A model generated the notes under the pieces. It searched no databases, was not told the DNA's origin, and saw nothing but the letters and a program-made list of their open reading frames with translations. Positions 15,000 to 24,078 of a stretch of DNA of 64,000 nt are shown here, piece after piece. Location of the stretch: NCBI RefSeq assembly GCF_026340465.1, contig NZ_JAPEPC010000001.1, positions 4,202,001 through 4,266,000 of the forward strand, written 5' to 3'. The stretch's first letter is position 1, and every line of letters starts with the position of its first letter. The position numbers and the translations under genes are program-made. The stretch comes from Streptomyces sp. NBC_01306. GTDB taxonomy: Bacteria > Actinomycetota > Actinomycetes > Streptomycetales > Streptomycetaceae.

Positions 15000-16628
15000 T
15001 CACCCCTTGCTGACCGCCAGCAGGATCTCCGGCAGCCGGCCGGCCGCCTGGGGTGCGGCCGCCCGCAGGCCGGCCCAGGCCGCCGCCGCCCCGTACACCG
15101 CGCCCAGCGGCAGCAGGATCCACAGATACGGCTCATGACCCGTGACATGCAGGGCGATCAGCAGGGCGATCACCGGCGAGCAGAGCAGCGCCGCCGAGAC
15201 CATGCCGCCGAAGATCGAGATCCAGGCGAGCCCCGCCTGCCCCGGGGCGACGTTCTTGTGGGCGTTGTCCTGCGGGATCGAGTACGGGAAGCGGGCCGAG
15301 GTCACGGCGCCCGTCCCCAGCATCGCGCCGAGCAGGGCGAACGCCAGCCCCATGGCCTCGGGCAGTGCGCCCCAGTCGCCGAGCAGCCCGGCGGTGACCA
15401 CCGTGACCAGCGCGGTGTACGGGACGGTGATCAGGGCGAGCGCCAGGGCGCGCGACCGCAGTTCGGCGAACGCGTCCCGGGGCGACGAGATGGTCTGCGC
15501 GACCATCCAGAACGCCGAGGTGTCCTGGCCGAACTGGTTGTACATCTGGATGCCGAGCATCCCCGCGGCGAAGCACGAGAAGTAGATGGAACCGCTGCCC
15601 TGCACCGCGTTGAGCAGCGGCACGATCAGCCCGATCGCGAGCGAGGCGATCCACGCGGCCTTGGTCTTCGGGTCGCGCCAGATGTAGCGCAGGGTCCGGA
15701 GCATCACCGTGCCCGTACGGCCCTCGGGCAGCAGCCGCGAGAAGCCCCCCGCCGACTCCTTGCGGTTCGGCCCGGCCGCCGCGAGTGTCGAGCCGTCCGG
15801 CGAGGTCATCAGCCGGACCAGGGTGCGCCGCCAGGCGCTGAGCATGATCACCAGGAAGGCGGCGGCGATGGCGAGTTGGGCCACGGCCGCTCCGTACGAG
15901 CCGGCGCTCGCCGAGTCGACGGCGCCGATCGCGGAGGCCGGCGGCAGCCACCGCACCACGTCCCCGGTCGGGTCGAGCGCGGAAAGCCCGCCGGCCCTGC
16001 CGAGCCGCTGGGCGCCGAAGTTGACCGCCTGAATGCCGATGGCGATCACCAGACCGCTCAGTACGGCGAGGTCGCGGCCCTTGCGCGAGGTGAGCAGCCG
16101 GACGTTGGCCGCGGCCACCGCCCGCGCCAGCGCCACACAGACCAGCACGGTCAGCGGAACGGCGATGACGGCGGCCACCGCTGCCGCCGCGTTCGTCGCC
16201 ACGGCGAAGGCGGAACCGGCCGCCAGGCAGAGCGTGAACAGCGGTCCGATGCCCACCAGCGAAGCGGCCAGCAGGGCCCGTACGAGCGGTTCCGGGCGCA
16301 GCGGCAGCATCACCAGACGGCTCGGGTCCAGCGTCTCGTCCCCGCCGGGGAAGAACAGCGGCATCGCCGCCCACCCCACCGCGAGGACGAGCGTGAGGAT
16401 GACGGTCAGGGTGCCCGCGTGCGCATGGCCGTGCAGCAGGACGAGGCCGAGGAGCAGCAGCGCGGCGAAGAACAGGGAGACGGCGACCGACGCGATGTAC
16501 GCGGCCCTGCGGCCCGACGACTGGCGCAGGCCGTTGCGGAGCAGGGAGAGCTTCAGCCGGATGAAGACGGAGGTGAGGGAGGGGGCGGGCAGCCGGGCGT
16601 CCGGGGCGGTGGCGGTCGGCGCGGTCAT
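15000..16628 (-). CDS. ABC transporter permease, multi-spanning
   Basis: The 542-residue protein is a polytopic membrane protein with about 12 hydrophobic helices (for example VAVSLFFAALLLLGLVLL, AIAAAFLVIMLSA and the C-terminal ILLPLGAVYGAAAAWAGL). It partners the ATPase encoded just upstream, with which it overlaps by 4 bases (GTGA/ATGA type junction). Together they form a putative ABC-2-like exporter. Cytosolic loops carry RNGLRQSSGRRAAY and LMTSPDGSTLAAAGP. The start is ATG 16628. The cargo cannot be predicted. Confidence 0.85.
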   Translation of the reverse strand: MTAPTATAPDARLPAPSLTSVFIRLKLSLLRNGLRQSSGRRAAYIASVAVSLFFAALLLLGLVLLHGHAHAGTLTVILTLVLAVGWAAMPLFFPGGDETLDPSRLVMLPLRPEPLVRALLAASLVGIGPLFTLCLAAGSAFAVATNAAAAVAAVIAVPLTVLVCVALARAVAAANVRLLTSRKGRDLAVLSGLVIAIGIQAVNFGAQRLGRAGGLSALDPTGDVVRWLPPASAIGAVDSASAGSYGAAVAQLAIAAAFLVIMLSAWRRTLVRLMTSPDGSTLAAAGPNRKESAGGFSRLLPEGRTGTVMLRTLRYIWRDPKTKAAWIASLAIGLIVPLLNAVQGSGSIYFSCFAAGMLGIQMYNQFGQDTSAFWMVAQTISSPRDAFAELRSRALALALITVPYTALVTVVTAGLLGDWGALPEAMGLAFALLGAMLGTGAVTSARFPYSIPQDNAHKNVAPGQAGLAWISIFGGMVSAALLCSPVIALLIALHVTGHEPYLWILLPLGAVYGAAAAWAGLRAAAPQAAGRLPEILLAVSKG

Positions 16629-17401
16629 CGCGGGCTCCCGCCCAGCCAGTCGAGACTCTCCCCGGCGTGCCTGCCCTGCGCGCCGACCAGTTCGAGGAAC
16701 GCCTCCTGGAGGGAGGGTGCGGTTCCGCGTACCTCGGCGAGCGGGCCCTGCGCGCGGATCCGGCCGCCCGCCATCACCGCCACCCAGTCGCAGAGCGACT
16801 CGACCAGCTCCATCACATGGCTGGAGAAGACGACCGTCGCGCCGGAGTGGGTGTAGCGCTCCAGCACGCCGCGGATCGTCTGCGCGGAGACCGGGTCGAC
16901 GCCCTCGAACGGCTCGTCCAGGAAGAGCACTTCGGGGTTGTGCAGCAGCGCGGCGGCCAGCCCGATCTTCTTGCGCATCCCGGTCGAGTAGTCGACCACC
17001 AGCTTGTGCTGGGCGCCTGCCAGGTCGAGTACGTCCAGGAGCTGGGTGGCCCGTTTGTCGACCTCGGGGCCGGGCAGTCCGCGCAGCCGTCCGCTGTACG
17101 CGAGGAGTTCACGCCCCGACAGCCGCTCGAACAGCCGCAGCCCCTCCGGCAGTACGCCGATCCGCGACTTGACCGCGACGGGATCCTGCCAGACGTCGTG
17201 GCCCGCAACTTCGACGGTGCCCTGGTCGGGCCTGAGCAGGCCCGTCACCATGGAGAGGGTGGTGGTCTTGCCCGCGCCGTTGGGGCCGACCAGGCCGATG
17301 AACTGGCCTGCGGGCAGATCGAGATCGATCCCGGCGACCGCGATCTGCTCCCCGAACCGCTTCCACAGTCCCTTTACCCGTACGGCTGCCTGGTCCGGCA
17401 T
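16625..17401 (-). CDS. ABC transporter ATP-binding protein
   Basis: The 258-residue ATPase contains Walker A GPNGAGKTTTLSMV, Q-loop around GVLPEGLRLFE, signature YSTGMRKKIGLAAAL, Walker B VLFLDEPFEGVD and the H-loop FSSHVMEL. The signature STGMR is typical of drug or sodium (NatA-type) exporters. It is first in a two-gene operon, with the permease start overlapping its end. The start is ATG 17401. It is expected at the inner face of the membrane driving export. Confidence 0.92.
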   Translation of the reverse strand: MPDQAAVRVKGLWKRFGEQIAVAGIDLDLPAGQFIGLVGPNGAGKTTTLSMVTGLLRPDQGTVEVAGHDVWQDPVAVKSRIGVLPEGLRLFERLSGRELLAYSGRLRGLPGPEVDKRATQLLDVLDLAGAQHKLVVDYSTGMRKKIGLAAALLHNPEVLFLDEPFEGVDPVSAQTIRGVLERYTHSGATVVFSSHVMELVESLCDWVAVMAGGRIRAQGPLAEVRGTAPSLQEAFLELVGAQGRHAGESLDWLGGSPR

Positions 17402-17569
17402 GGTGCAGCGCCTTTCGGAGTCCCAGCTCTTGCGCCCACCACCCTACGGTCGACGCCGCCCGGCCGGGCCCCGCACCGGGACCCGGTGCCCGGCCGCCCG
17501 CCCACCGGATCCATCTCGCCACCGGCGGGCGGCTATCGGCGGGGCTGCTGCCTCCATCGGACTGCCTGC

Positions 17570-18238
17570 TTACCGGCGTCCGTCCCGGGTTTCCTGGCCG
17601 CAGGCGTACGCGAGAGGGCCGGTCAGCTCGTCCGCGTCGGGCAGCCAGCGGTTGGCGGCTGTCGGCCGCCGCGCCCACTGCACCGCCCCCGCGGCCCCGA
17701 CCCGGGTGGGCGGCGCCGCGACGTAGTCCCCCTCGCCGCGCACCGCCAGATCGATCGTGGACGGCGCCCACCCCAGCCTCCGTACCAGATCGGGCACTTT
17801 GGCCCCGGCGCCCGGCAGTACGAAGAAGAGCATCCGGCGGTGGGGCGTGCGGGTCACCGGGCCGAGCGTGACGTCCAGCCGCTCCATCCGGGCCAGCGCG
17901 AGGAAGCCCGCGGTCTCGGGAACGTCGATGGCGTCGAAGGTCCGCCCGGTCGGCAACAGGATCGAGGCCTGCGGCTGCTTGGACCACAGGGCGCGGGCGG
18001 CTGTGGCGCTGCCGGTGGCCTCGGCCGTCCAGTCGGGGCGCGTGGGGTGTGCGCCGGGCGCGAAGCACGCGTTGTCCCCGCAGGAGCACCGCTCGACGCC
18101 CTCCCTCGCCTCCAGCCAGGTGCCGGGGAGCACGTCCCAGTGCCGCTCCTCCGCGTACCGTACGGCGCTGTCCAGCAGCAGTTCTGTGCGCTGCCTGGGG
18201 ATCTGTGCGGCCTGCGTGCCCGTGGTGGTCTCTTTCAC
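17570..18238 (-). CDS. PrimPol-N-like protein (bifunctional primase/polymerase N-terminal type)
   Basis: The protein of about 222 residues resembles the N-terminal primase/polymerase (AEP) domain found in many Streptomyces proteins. It begins with SAVRYAEERHWDVLPGTWLEAREG, has a Cys cluster CSCGDNACFAPGAHPTRPDW, and ends in GEGDYVAAPPTRVGAAGAVQWARRP. No helicase part follows, so it is a stand-alone domain. The Asp pair of active AEPs is represented by FDAIDVP, but activity is uncertain. GTG codons at 18262 and 18238 are possible; I chose 18238 because the family usually starts close to KETTTGTQAAQ. It is divergent from the NsdA-like regulator. Confidence 0.75.
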   Translation of the reverse strand: MKETTTGTQAAQIPRQRTELLLDSAVRYAEERHWDVLPGTWLEAREGVERCSCGDNACFAPGAHPTRPDWTAEATGSATAARALWSKQPQASILLPTGRTFDAIDVPETAGFLALARMERLDVTLGPVTRTPHRRMLFFVLPGAGAKVPDLVRRLGWAPSTIDLAVRGEGDYVAAPPTRVGAAGAVQWARRPTAANRWLPDADELTGPLAYACGQETRDGRR

Positions 18239-18554
18239 GAACAGCTCAACTCCCGCCGCCACCTGGGGTTACGGGGCCAACACGCCGGGGAGAGCGGCGG
18301 GTTGACGGCATACGGGGCGCATGGAGGCATGGGCGGGGGCGCGCAGGCGAATGCACCCCCTGGAGCGGGTATTCCTCAGCGGGGCCTGGGCCGTGTCCAC
18401 GGAGCCGCGTGTCGCCCGGAAGGCAGCGGCTCTGTGGACACGGCCCAGGAGAATGCCGGGATTACTCCCATCTTTCACCGCATTTTCCCGACATTTCCCG
18501 GGCAGTGATCGACCCGACCGGATCAGTGATCGCCGCACGTCTCAGGGGGTATTC
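18239..18554. other. Divergent promoter region of PrimPol-like and NsdA-like genes
   Basis: These 316 bases carry no gene. Apart from the long hairpin at 18385-18449 the notable part is 18460-18510, less GC-rich than its surroundings and a likely promoter for the plus-strand regulator. The octamer GGGTATTC occurs both at 18367 and just before the regulator start. Confidence 0.4.
18385..18449. repeat. 24-bp hairpin in a divergent promoter region
   Basis: Left arm 18385-18408 (CCTGGGCCGTGTCCACGGAG onward) pairs with 18426-18449 over 24 positions with one G-T pair; the outer 16 bp are perfect. The 17-base loop is GC rich. Between two divergent genes it is not an ordinary terminator. It could be an operator, an attenuator in the regulator leader, or a small palindromic mobile element. 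Confidence 0.7.
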
Positions 18555-19943
18555 ATGGCCGCCAGGCCTCTCGTCGCCCGTCAGCCCAACGAACGGCTGC
18601 AGGCACTCATCCAGGAAGCCGGCTGTTCCAACGCCGGCCTGGCCCGTCGCGTGAACATGGTGGGGGCGGAGCGCGGTGTCGACCTCCGCTACGACAAGAC
18701 GTCCGTCGCGCGATGGCTGCGCGGGCAGCAGCCGCGTGGCCGGGCGCCGGGCATCATCGCCGAGGCGCTGGGCCGCAAACTCAGCCGTACGGTCACGATC
18801 GACGAGATCGGGATGGCCGACGGGAAGAACCTGGCCTCCGGGGTCGGGTTGCAGTTCTCGCCGACCGTGCTCGGCGCCATCGAGCAGGTCTGCGAGCTGT
18901 GGCGCAGCGATGTGGGGCGCCGCGACTTCCTCTCCGGATCCACGGTCGCCGCGTCCGCGCTGGTCGAGCCCAGCCGCGACTGGCTGATCACCGGAGCGGA
19001 CGCGCAGGTGGCGCGGGCCGCCGGGGCGCGGGTCGGGCTGTCCGACGTCCAGGCCGTACGGGCGACGACCGCCGCGCTCACCGAGCTCGACCACCGGTTC
19101 GGCAGCGGCCATGTCCGGCCGATCGTCGTCCACTACCTGAACAGTGTGGTGTCCGGGCTGCTGGCCGGTTCGTACCGTGACGGGGTGGGCCGCGAGCTGT
19201 TCGCCGCCGTCGCCAGGCTGACCGAACTCGCCGGGTACATGGCCGTCGACACCGGTCAGCCAGGACTCGCCCAGCGCTACTACATCCAGGCCCTGCGGCT
19301 GGCCCAGGCGGCGGGCGACCGCGGCTACGGGGGCTATGTGCTGGCCGCCTCGATGAGCCATCTCGCCGCTGAGCTGGGCACCCCGCGAGAGATCGCGCAG
19401 CTCGCGCGGGCGGCCCAGGAGGGCGCGCGCGGGCGGGTCACGCCGCGCGCCGAGTCGATGTTCTACGCGGCGGAGGCGCGCGGCCATGCGCTGATGGGCG
19501 ACGCACGGGCCACGGAGGCGGTGGCGGGCCGGGCCCTGGCGGCGATGGACCGCGCGGAGTCCGGTACGGACGCGGGCGACGACCCGGAGTGGATCGCCCA
19601 CTTCGACGGCGCGTATCTCGCGGACGAACTGGCGCACTGTCACCGCGACCTGGGCCAGGGCGCGGCGGGCGCGAGCCGCGCCGAGGAGGCCCTGGCGGGC
19701 CTTCCGGAGACGAAGGCCCGGCGCCGGGGGATCGGTCTGGTCCTGCTGGCCACGGCGCAGCTCCAGCAACGAGAGGTGGAACAGGCCTGCCGGACGGGGA
19801 CCCGCGCGGTGGAGCTGCTGGGCACGGTGCGGTCGGGCCGGGGGGCGGACTATCTGGACGACCTGCGGGGGCGGTTGGAGCCGTTCGGGGAGGAGACGGC
19901 GGTCCGGGAGCTGGGTGCGCGGATGGACATCCTGGCGGCGTAG
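18555..19943 (+). CDS. NsdA-like TPR regulator
   Basis: The 462-residue protein resembles the Streptomyces NsdA family, TPR-containing proteins reported to repress sporulation and antibiotic production. The N-terminal 75 residues contain an HTH-like segment (RRVNMVGAERGVDLRYDKTSVARWLRGQQPRG). RRDFLSGSTVAASALV follows, and the C-terminal 280 residues are TPR-like helical repeats (QRYYIQALRLAQAAGDRGYGGYVLAASMSHLA). The frame is open further upstream, but AGGGGG five bases before ATG 18555 fixes the start. A 12-bp hairpin follows the stop. The assignment to NsdA itself rather than a paralogue is uncertain. Confidence 0.82.
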   Translation: MAARPLVARQPNERLQALIQEAGCSNAGLARRVNMVGAERGVDLRYDKTSVARWLRGQQPRGRAPGIIAEALGRKLSRTVTIDEIGMADGKNLASGVGLQFSPTVLGAIEQVCELWRSDVGRRDFLSGSTVAASALVEPSRDWLITGADAQVARAAGARVGLSDVQAVRATTAALTELDHRFGSGHVRPIVVHYLNSVVSGLLAGSYRDGVGRELFAAVARLTELAGYMAVDTGQPGLAQRYYIQALRLAQAAGDRGYGGYVLAASMSHLAAELGTPREIAQLARAAQEGARGRVTPRAESMFYAAEARGHALMGDARATEAVAGRALAAMDRAESGTDAGDDPEWIAHFDGAYLADELAHCHRDLGQGAAGASRAEEALAGLPETKARRRGIGLVLLATAQLQQREVEQACRTGTRAVELLGTVRSGRGADYLDDLRGRLEPFGEETAVRELGARMDILAA

Positions 19944-19994
19944 TGGCTCAGGCGCTGGAGGAACTCGGGCGCTGGAGGAAGGAAAGGAGGGGTG

Positions 19995-20044
19995 GTACGG
20001 GCCGGCCGGTGCCCAGGAAGGGGAAGGTGCGCGCCGGCCCGTAC
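19995..20044. terminator. 12-bp hairpin downstream of the NsdA-like gene
   Basis: GTACGGGCCGGC (19995-20006) pairs exactly with 20033-20044 around a 26-base loop, 52 bases after the stop codon. It is a likely terminator. The rest of the 400-bp spacer 19944-20343 holds no gene. A promoter for the next gene is suggested by TTCACC (20287) and TAGCGT (20295), too closely spaced for a normal pair, so I leave it uncalled. Confidence 0.6.
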
Positions 20045-20343
20045 TGTCCCCGCGCATCCCGCATCCCGTATCCCGCAGTCCCCGTGCCTGCCCCGCCCCT
20101 GCCCGACCGTGTCCGTCCGTGTCCTGTGCGCGGGCTGTGGAGACCCGCGTACGGGCAGGGGCGGGAGGGGCGAGAACAAGCCACCCGGACCCGTACGTGT
20201 ACCTCCGACGCCCCAAGAACAGCGCCGGGCACCCCACATGTGTTACATCGCACACCCCCATCCGCCGCCCCGTGGCAGACGCGTCCGTTCACCCGGTAGC
20301 GTGAACCGACGATTCCGTAGGTCCACGTGCAGTAGGAGTCCCG

Positions 20344-22029
20344 GTGACGCAGAACGGACAGGGCGACGAGCCGCAGCTTCCAGCTGTGCGGCGCGCGCAC
20401 GAAGGTGTCGTACTGCCGTCCGACGGGAGTGGTCCGTGGATCCCGGAAGTCGCGGGCGAGCACACGATCCCGGCAGGTGGCCAGCCGTGGGGCCAGCCCT
20501 GGGGGCCGCAGGACGGCGGGCCCCAGCCGCCCCAGCAGCAGCCTCCGCACATACCGCAGCAGCCGCACCAGCAGCAGCTTCCGCAGCCGTACCAGCAGCA
20601 GACGCAGCAGCAACCGCACCAGCAGCAGTTCCAGCAGCCCATGCCGCCGCAGCAGTTGCCGTACCAGCAGCAGCCACCCGCGGCGCAGCCGCTGCCCCCC
20701 GCCGCGCAGTCGTCCGGGGGCGGTCACCGGCTCCCGCAGCACGGCGCGCCCGCCCCGCAGGCACAGCAGTATCCGTCGCACGGGCAGCCGCAGAACATGG
20801 CACAGCCCCCGGCGCAGATGCCGCAGCAGATGCCGCAGCAGAACTCCGTGCACCACCCCGCACACGGTGCACCCGGTTCATCGCAAACCCCTTCGTTCGC
20901 ACAGCCGTTGCCCCCCGAGGCCGTTCCGGGCGCGGGCGACAGCGACGCGACGCAGTTCATCGCCCCCATCCCCGCGCAGCCCGAGAACCAGGCGGAGTCC
21001 ACCCAGTACCTGGGCTACCACCAGCAGTCCGGGCCCGCCCCGGCCGCCCCCGGGTCCGACGCGGACCCCACGCAGTTCCTGCCGCCGGTCCCGCCCGCGC
21101 CCTCCGGTGCTCCGTACGGCATCAGACCCGGCGCCCCCGAGGACCGGCAGCCGCCCGCCGAGTTCGACAACCTCTTCCGTACGGACAACGCGGCCGGGCC
21201 GCAAGCTGCCGGTGAGACGCAGCAGTTGCCGCGCTTCGACTCGCAGCCCCCGTACGGCAACGCCCCGTACGGCGGCGGCGCCCCGCACAACGCCCCGCCC
21301 GGCAACGACCCGTACGGCCGGCCGCAGCAACCCGGCGCGCAGCCGCCGCAGTACGCCCCGGAGCCGGTCTCCCGGGCCGGCGCGGGGGCATCCCGGCGCA
21401 AGTCCCGTACGCCGGTCATCGCCGCTGTCGTCGTCGGCTGCGCCGTCATCGGCCTCGGCGCCGGCGCGCTGCTCAGCGGGGGCGGATCCGACAAGAAGGA
21501 CGACCAGCAGCCCGCGGGCGCCACATCGACCGCCGGTTCGACCGCGCCCGAGGCGGCGAAGGCGGACCCCGCTCAGCCGCAGGCCGTGGCGCTCGACAAG
21601 CTGCTCGCCGACAGCAACAACAGCCGCTCGGCGGTGATCGCGGCGGTCGGCAGCATCCGCTCCTGCCAGAACCTGCCGAAGGCGGCGTCGGACCTGCGCG
21701 GCGCGGCCAAGCAGCGCCACGATCTGGTGACCAAGCTCGGCACGCTCTCGGTCGACAAGCTGCCGGACCACGCCAAGCTGACGTCCGCGCTGACCACGGC
21801 GTGGAACGCCTCGGCGACCGCCGACGAGCAGTACGCGGCCTGGGCCCACGCTGTCGCGGCCAACGGCAAGAAGGAGTGCAAGCACGGCCACGCCAAGCGG
21901 ACTGCGGCGGCCGGCCGCGGGGACGCGGCCAGCGGCCAGGCCACCGCGGCGAAGAGAGAGGCGTCGACCTTGTGGAACGCCATCGCGGACAAGTACCACC
22001 TGACACAGCGCAGGGGCGACCAGCTCTGA
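20344..22029 (+). CDS. Gln/Pro-rich single-pass membrane protein
   Basis: No enzymatic domain is recognisable in this 561-residue protein. Residues 1-355 are disordered and rich in Gln and Pro, including long QQ/PQQ runs. One transmembrane helix lies at about 357-379 (PVIAAVVVGCAVIGLGAGAL). The outer C-terminal domain of about 180 residues is helical with Cys at SIRSCQNLP and KKECKHG. Three copies of a TQ-aromatic-aliphatic motif (DATQFI, ESTQYL, DPTQFL; near 202, 220 and 243) sit in the cytosolic tail. They could be Ser/Thr-kinase phosphosites or FHA-docking sites (inference). The GTG start at 20344 has AGGAG at 8-base spacing. Confidence 0.8.
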   Translation: MTQNGQGDEPQLPAVRRAHEGVVLPSDGSGPWIPEVAGEHTIPAGGQPWGQPWGPQDGGPQPPQQQPPHIPQQPHQQQLPQPYQQQTQQQPHQQQFQQPMPPQQLPYQQQPPAAQPLPPAAQSSGGGHRLPQHGAPAPQAQQYPSHGQPQNMAQPPAQMPQQMPQQNSVHHPAHGAPGSSQTPSFAQPLPPEAVPGAGDSDATQFIAPIPAQPENQAESTQYLGYHQQSGPAPAAPGSDADPTQFLPPVPPAPSGAPYGIRPGAPEDRQPPAEFDNLFRTDNAAGPQAAGETQQLPRFDSQPPYGNAPYGGGAPHNAPPGNDPYGRPQQPGAQPPQYAPEPVSRAGAGASRRKSRTPVIAAVVVGCAVIGLGAGALLSGGGSDKKDDQQPAGATSTAGSTAPEAAKADPAQPQAVALDKLLADSNNSRSAVIAAVGSIRSCQNLPKAASDLRGAAKQRHDLVTKLGTLSVDKLPDHAKLTSALTTAWNASATADEQYAAWAHAVAANGKKECKHGHAKRTAAAGRGDAASGQATAAKREASTLWNAIADKYHLTQRRGDQL

Positions 22030-22104
22030 CGGCCGGGAGACGGCGGGAGACGCCAGGGTGGCCGGGCGGCAGCCGCAAGGCAGCCCTGCCGCCGCCCAGC
22101 TGTC

Positions 22105-23433
22105 TCACTCCGACCGTGACGCCTTCTCCAGCGTCGGCCCCACATCCACCGCACCCTTCCGCAGCGCCACCAGCCGCCCCCCGCGCACCACTTGGTAGGT
22201 CACCCGGTGGTTCACCAGCCGGGGGAAGTCCCGCGAGGCCAGCATGTCCTGGAAGCGCCACCGCAGGGTGGGGGTGAGCCCGCCGGTCCGTACGGCGAGC
22301 CCGCCGTCGAGCGTCCGGGTCAGGTCGTCCGCCGTGATGTGGTCCTTGCCGAGCGACTCGATGACCTCCTTCAGCGCGGTGTACGCGATCCAGGTGGTCT
22401 CCACGCCGGCGTCGGCCGGATCGATCCTGTTGTCGTTGAAGGCGTACGTGTCGATCACGTCACGCATCGGCCGCCAGCGCGGATCTCCCGCCACCGGGTA
22501 CCAGCCGGTGACGTACGCGCCCTCGTACGGGCCGTCCTTGCCGCCCGTGCTGTCGACCAGCCCCTGCCCGACGCTGCCCAGCACCGAGGTGATCCGCACC
22601 TGCCGGCCCGGCCCCTCCGGCGGGCCGGCCCCCTCCTGCCGCCGGAACGAGTCGACGAACGTCTGCGTACGGTCACCGAGCACCGCACTCACGCACCCCG
22701 TGCCGCCGCCGTTCCCACTGCCGGAGGACAGCGCGCCCGGCGCCTCCGTCCCCGGACCCACGGCCCTGAGCGCCGCGGCGGCCTGCGCGCCGTACTCACT
22801 GGCGTCCTCGGTGGTCGGGATGTCGGTGGCCGGGCCCCGGCCGCCCTCGCCGAGACCGGCGTTGAGGAGGATCGGCAGCTCGTCGCCGTCGACGGTCTCG
22901 GGCCTGACCAGCGAGACCCGTTCGCAGTCCCGGGCGAGCTGCCGCCCGCTGCCCGCGAGCAGGGCCGCCTGGCCGCCGTTGACCGGGTAGGAGAGCGCGG
23001 AGTTGAACTCCTCGCTGGAGACGCCGTATCCGCCGATGTACGGGATGCCGGCCGCTTCGAGCGGCGGCATGAACGACTGCCCGTAGACGCTGTACGAGCC
23101 GACGACCGCGACCACGCCCTCCTTGACCGCCCGCTCGGCGCAGTTCCCGGCGCCGATCAGGTCGTTGTGGTCGTTGCAGGTGAGGACGCGGAGCCGGTGG
23201 CCGTCGATACCGCCCCTGGCGTTGACCCAGCGGGCATAGGCGGCGGCCATGGCGGGCATTCCCGGCATATTGGTCGCCCGGGTGGACTCGGGGGCCCAGG
23301 TCATGACGGTGACGGTGCCCCGGGACCCGCTCCGCTCCCCGGGCAGTGACCCGCAGCCGGCGACCAGCGATGAGGAGGCCCCGACGGCTGTGCAGAGCGC
23401 GAGGACGGTGAGGGGACGTCGCCAACCGGTCAT
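22105..23433 (-). CDS. Branched-chain-type solute-binding lipoprotein
   Basis: The 442-residue protein is a periplasmic-binding-fold (Peripla_BP_6) ligand binder. A lipoprotein signal precedes the lipobox LVAGC (about 30-34), so it is anchored outside the membrane by a diacylglyceryl Cys. The mature part shows GTVTVMTWAPES, AMAAAYARWVNARGGIDGHRLRVLTCND and VVAVVGSYSVYGQSFMPPLEAAGIPYIGGYGVS, typical of Leu/Ile/Val or amide binding proteins. No ABC permease or ATPase genes are adjacent, so it is an orphan receptor. ATG 23433 fits the signal peptide better than the upstream frame extension. Confidence 0.85.
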   Translation of the reverse strand: MTGWRRPLTVLALCTAVGASSSLVAGCGSLPGERSGSRGTVTVMTWAPESTRATNMPGMPAMAAAYARWVNARGGIDGHRLRVLTCNDHNDLIGAGNCAERAVKEGVVAVVGSYSVYGQSFMPPLEAAGIPYIGGYGVSSEEFNSALSYPVNGGQAALLAGSGRQLARDCERVSLVRPETVDGDELPILLNAGLGEGGRGPATDIPTTEDASEYGAQAAAALRAVGPGTEAPGALSSGSGNGGGTGCVSAVLGDRTQTFVDSFRRQEGAGPPEGPGRQVRITSVLGSVGQGLVDSTGGKDGPYEGAYVTGWYPVAGDPRWRPMRDVIDTYAFNDNRIDPADAGVETTWIAYTALKEVIESLGKDHITADDLTRTLDGGLAVRTGGLTPTLRWRFQDMLASRDFPRLVNHRVTYQVVRGGRLVALRKGAVDVGPTLEKASRSE

Positions 23434-23555
23434 GGTCAGGAACCCTGCCGCCCCGCGGGTAACGCGGCGGTGGTCCGTCCTCAACGCTGGGTGACGGCAG
23501 GGTGAATTACGGGGGTCCGGCAGACTCCGTCCGGCGGGAACGTACGATCGAAATC

Positions 23556-24050
23556 GTGCAAGGTTCCCCGAACGCTTCCCGCCGCGGCCGTCGCTCCACC
23601 ACCATGGACGGCATGCCGTTGACTGACATGCCGTGGTGGCGCTGGCGCGCCAATGTGCGCTCCGCGCTGCATATGCTCTCCGATCCGGCCTTCCACCAGG
23701 AGTGCTGGCTGGCGGGCCGTGCGGAGTACGGGGACATCACCGACGCCGTGTACCGGCTGGTCGAGGACACCTGGCTCGACAACTGGTCCGCCGAGAAGTA
23801 CGTCGGGACGGTCTTCCGGGACTCCGGGGAGGCCGCACTCGTCGACGTGGCCGTGCTCCGTGTGCTGCGCATCATGCATCAAGTCGGGGCAGATGCTCCC
23901 GTATCGGTCTATATGGAGCACCACGGCTGGCCGGAGGCGGTACGGGCCGCGCGCGAGGCCCATGTCCGGCTGGCGGCCGCCGACGGCGACGACCCGGATG
24001 TGGCACCGCGCACCCTGGAAGTGCTCCGCATCGTGACCAGGGCCGCCTGA
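23556..24050 (+). CDS. Conserved actinobacterial protein of unknown function
   Basis: I recognise this 164-residue protein only as a conserved Streptomyces hypothetical that precedes purU. The core is very regular: MPWWRWRANVRSALHMLSDP, EYGDITDAVYRLVEDTWLDNWSAEKYVGTVFRDS and DVAVLRVLRIMHQVGADAPVSVYM. It is helical, soluble and has no signal. GTG 23556 (VQGSPNASRRGRR) and ATG 23604 are both possible; I prefer GTG because I recall relatives starting at QGSP. The purU start lies 28 bases downstream, suggesting co-transcription. Confidence 0.8.
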   Translation: MQGSPNASRRGRRSTTMDGMPLTDMPWWRWRANVRSALHMLSDPAFHQECWLAGRAEYGDITDAVYRLVEDTWLDNWSAEKYVGTVFRDSGEAALVDVAVLRVLRIMHQVGADAPVSVYMEHHGWPEAVRAAREAHVRLAAADGDDPDVAPRTLEVLRIVTRAA

Positions 24051-24078
24051 CCGCGGACGGTTGTGGCACCCTGCTGTC

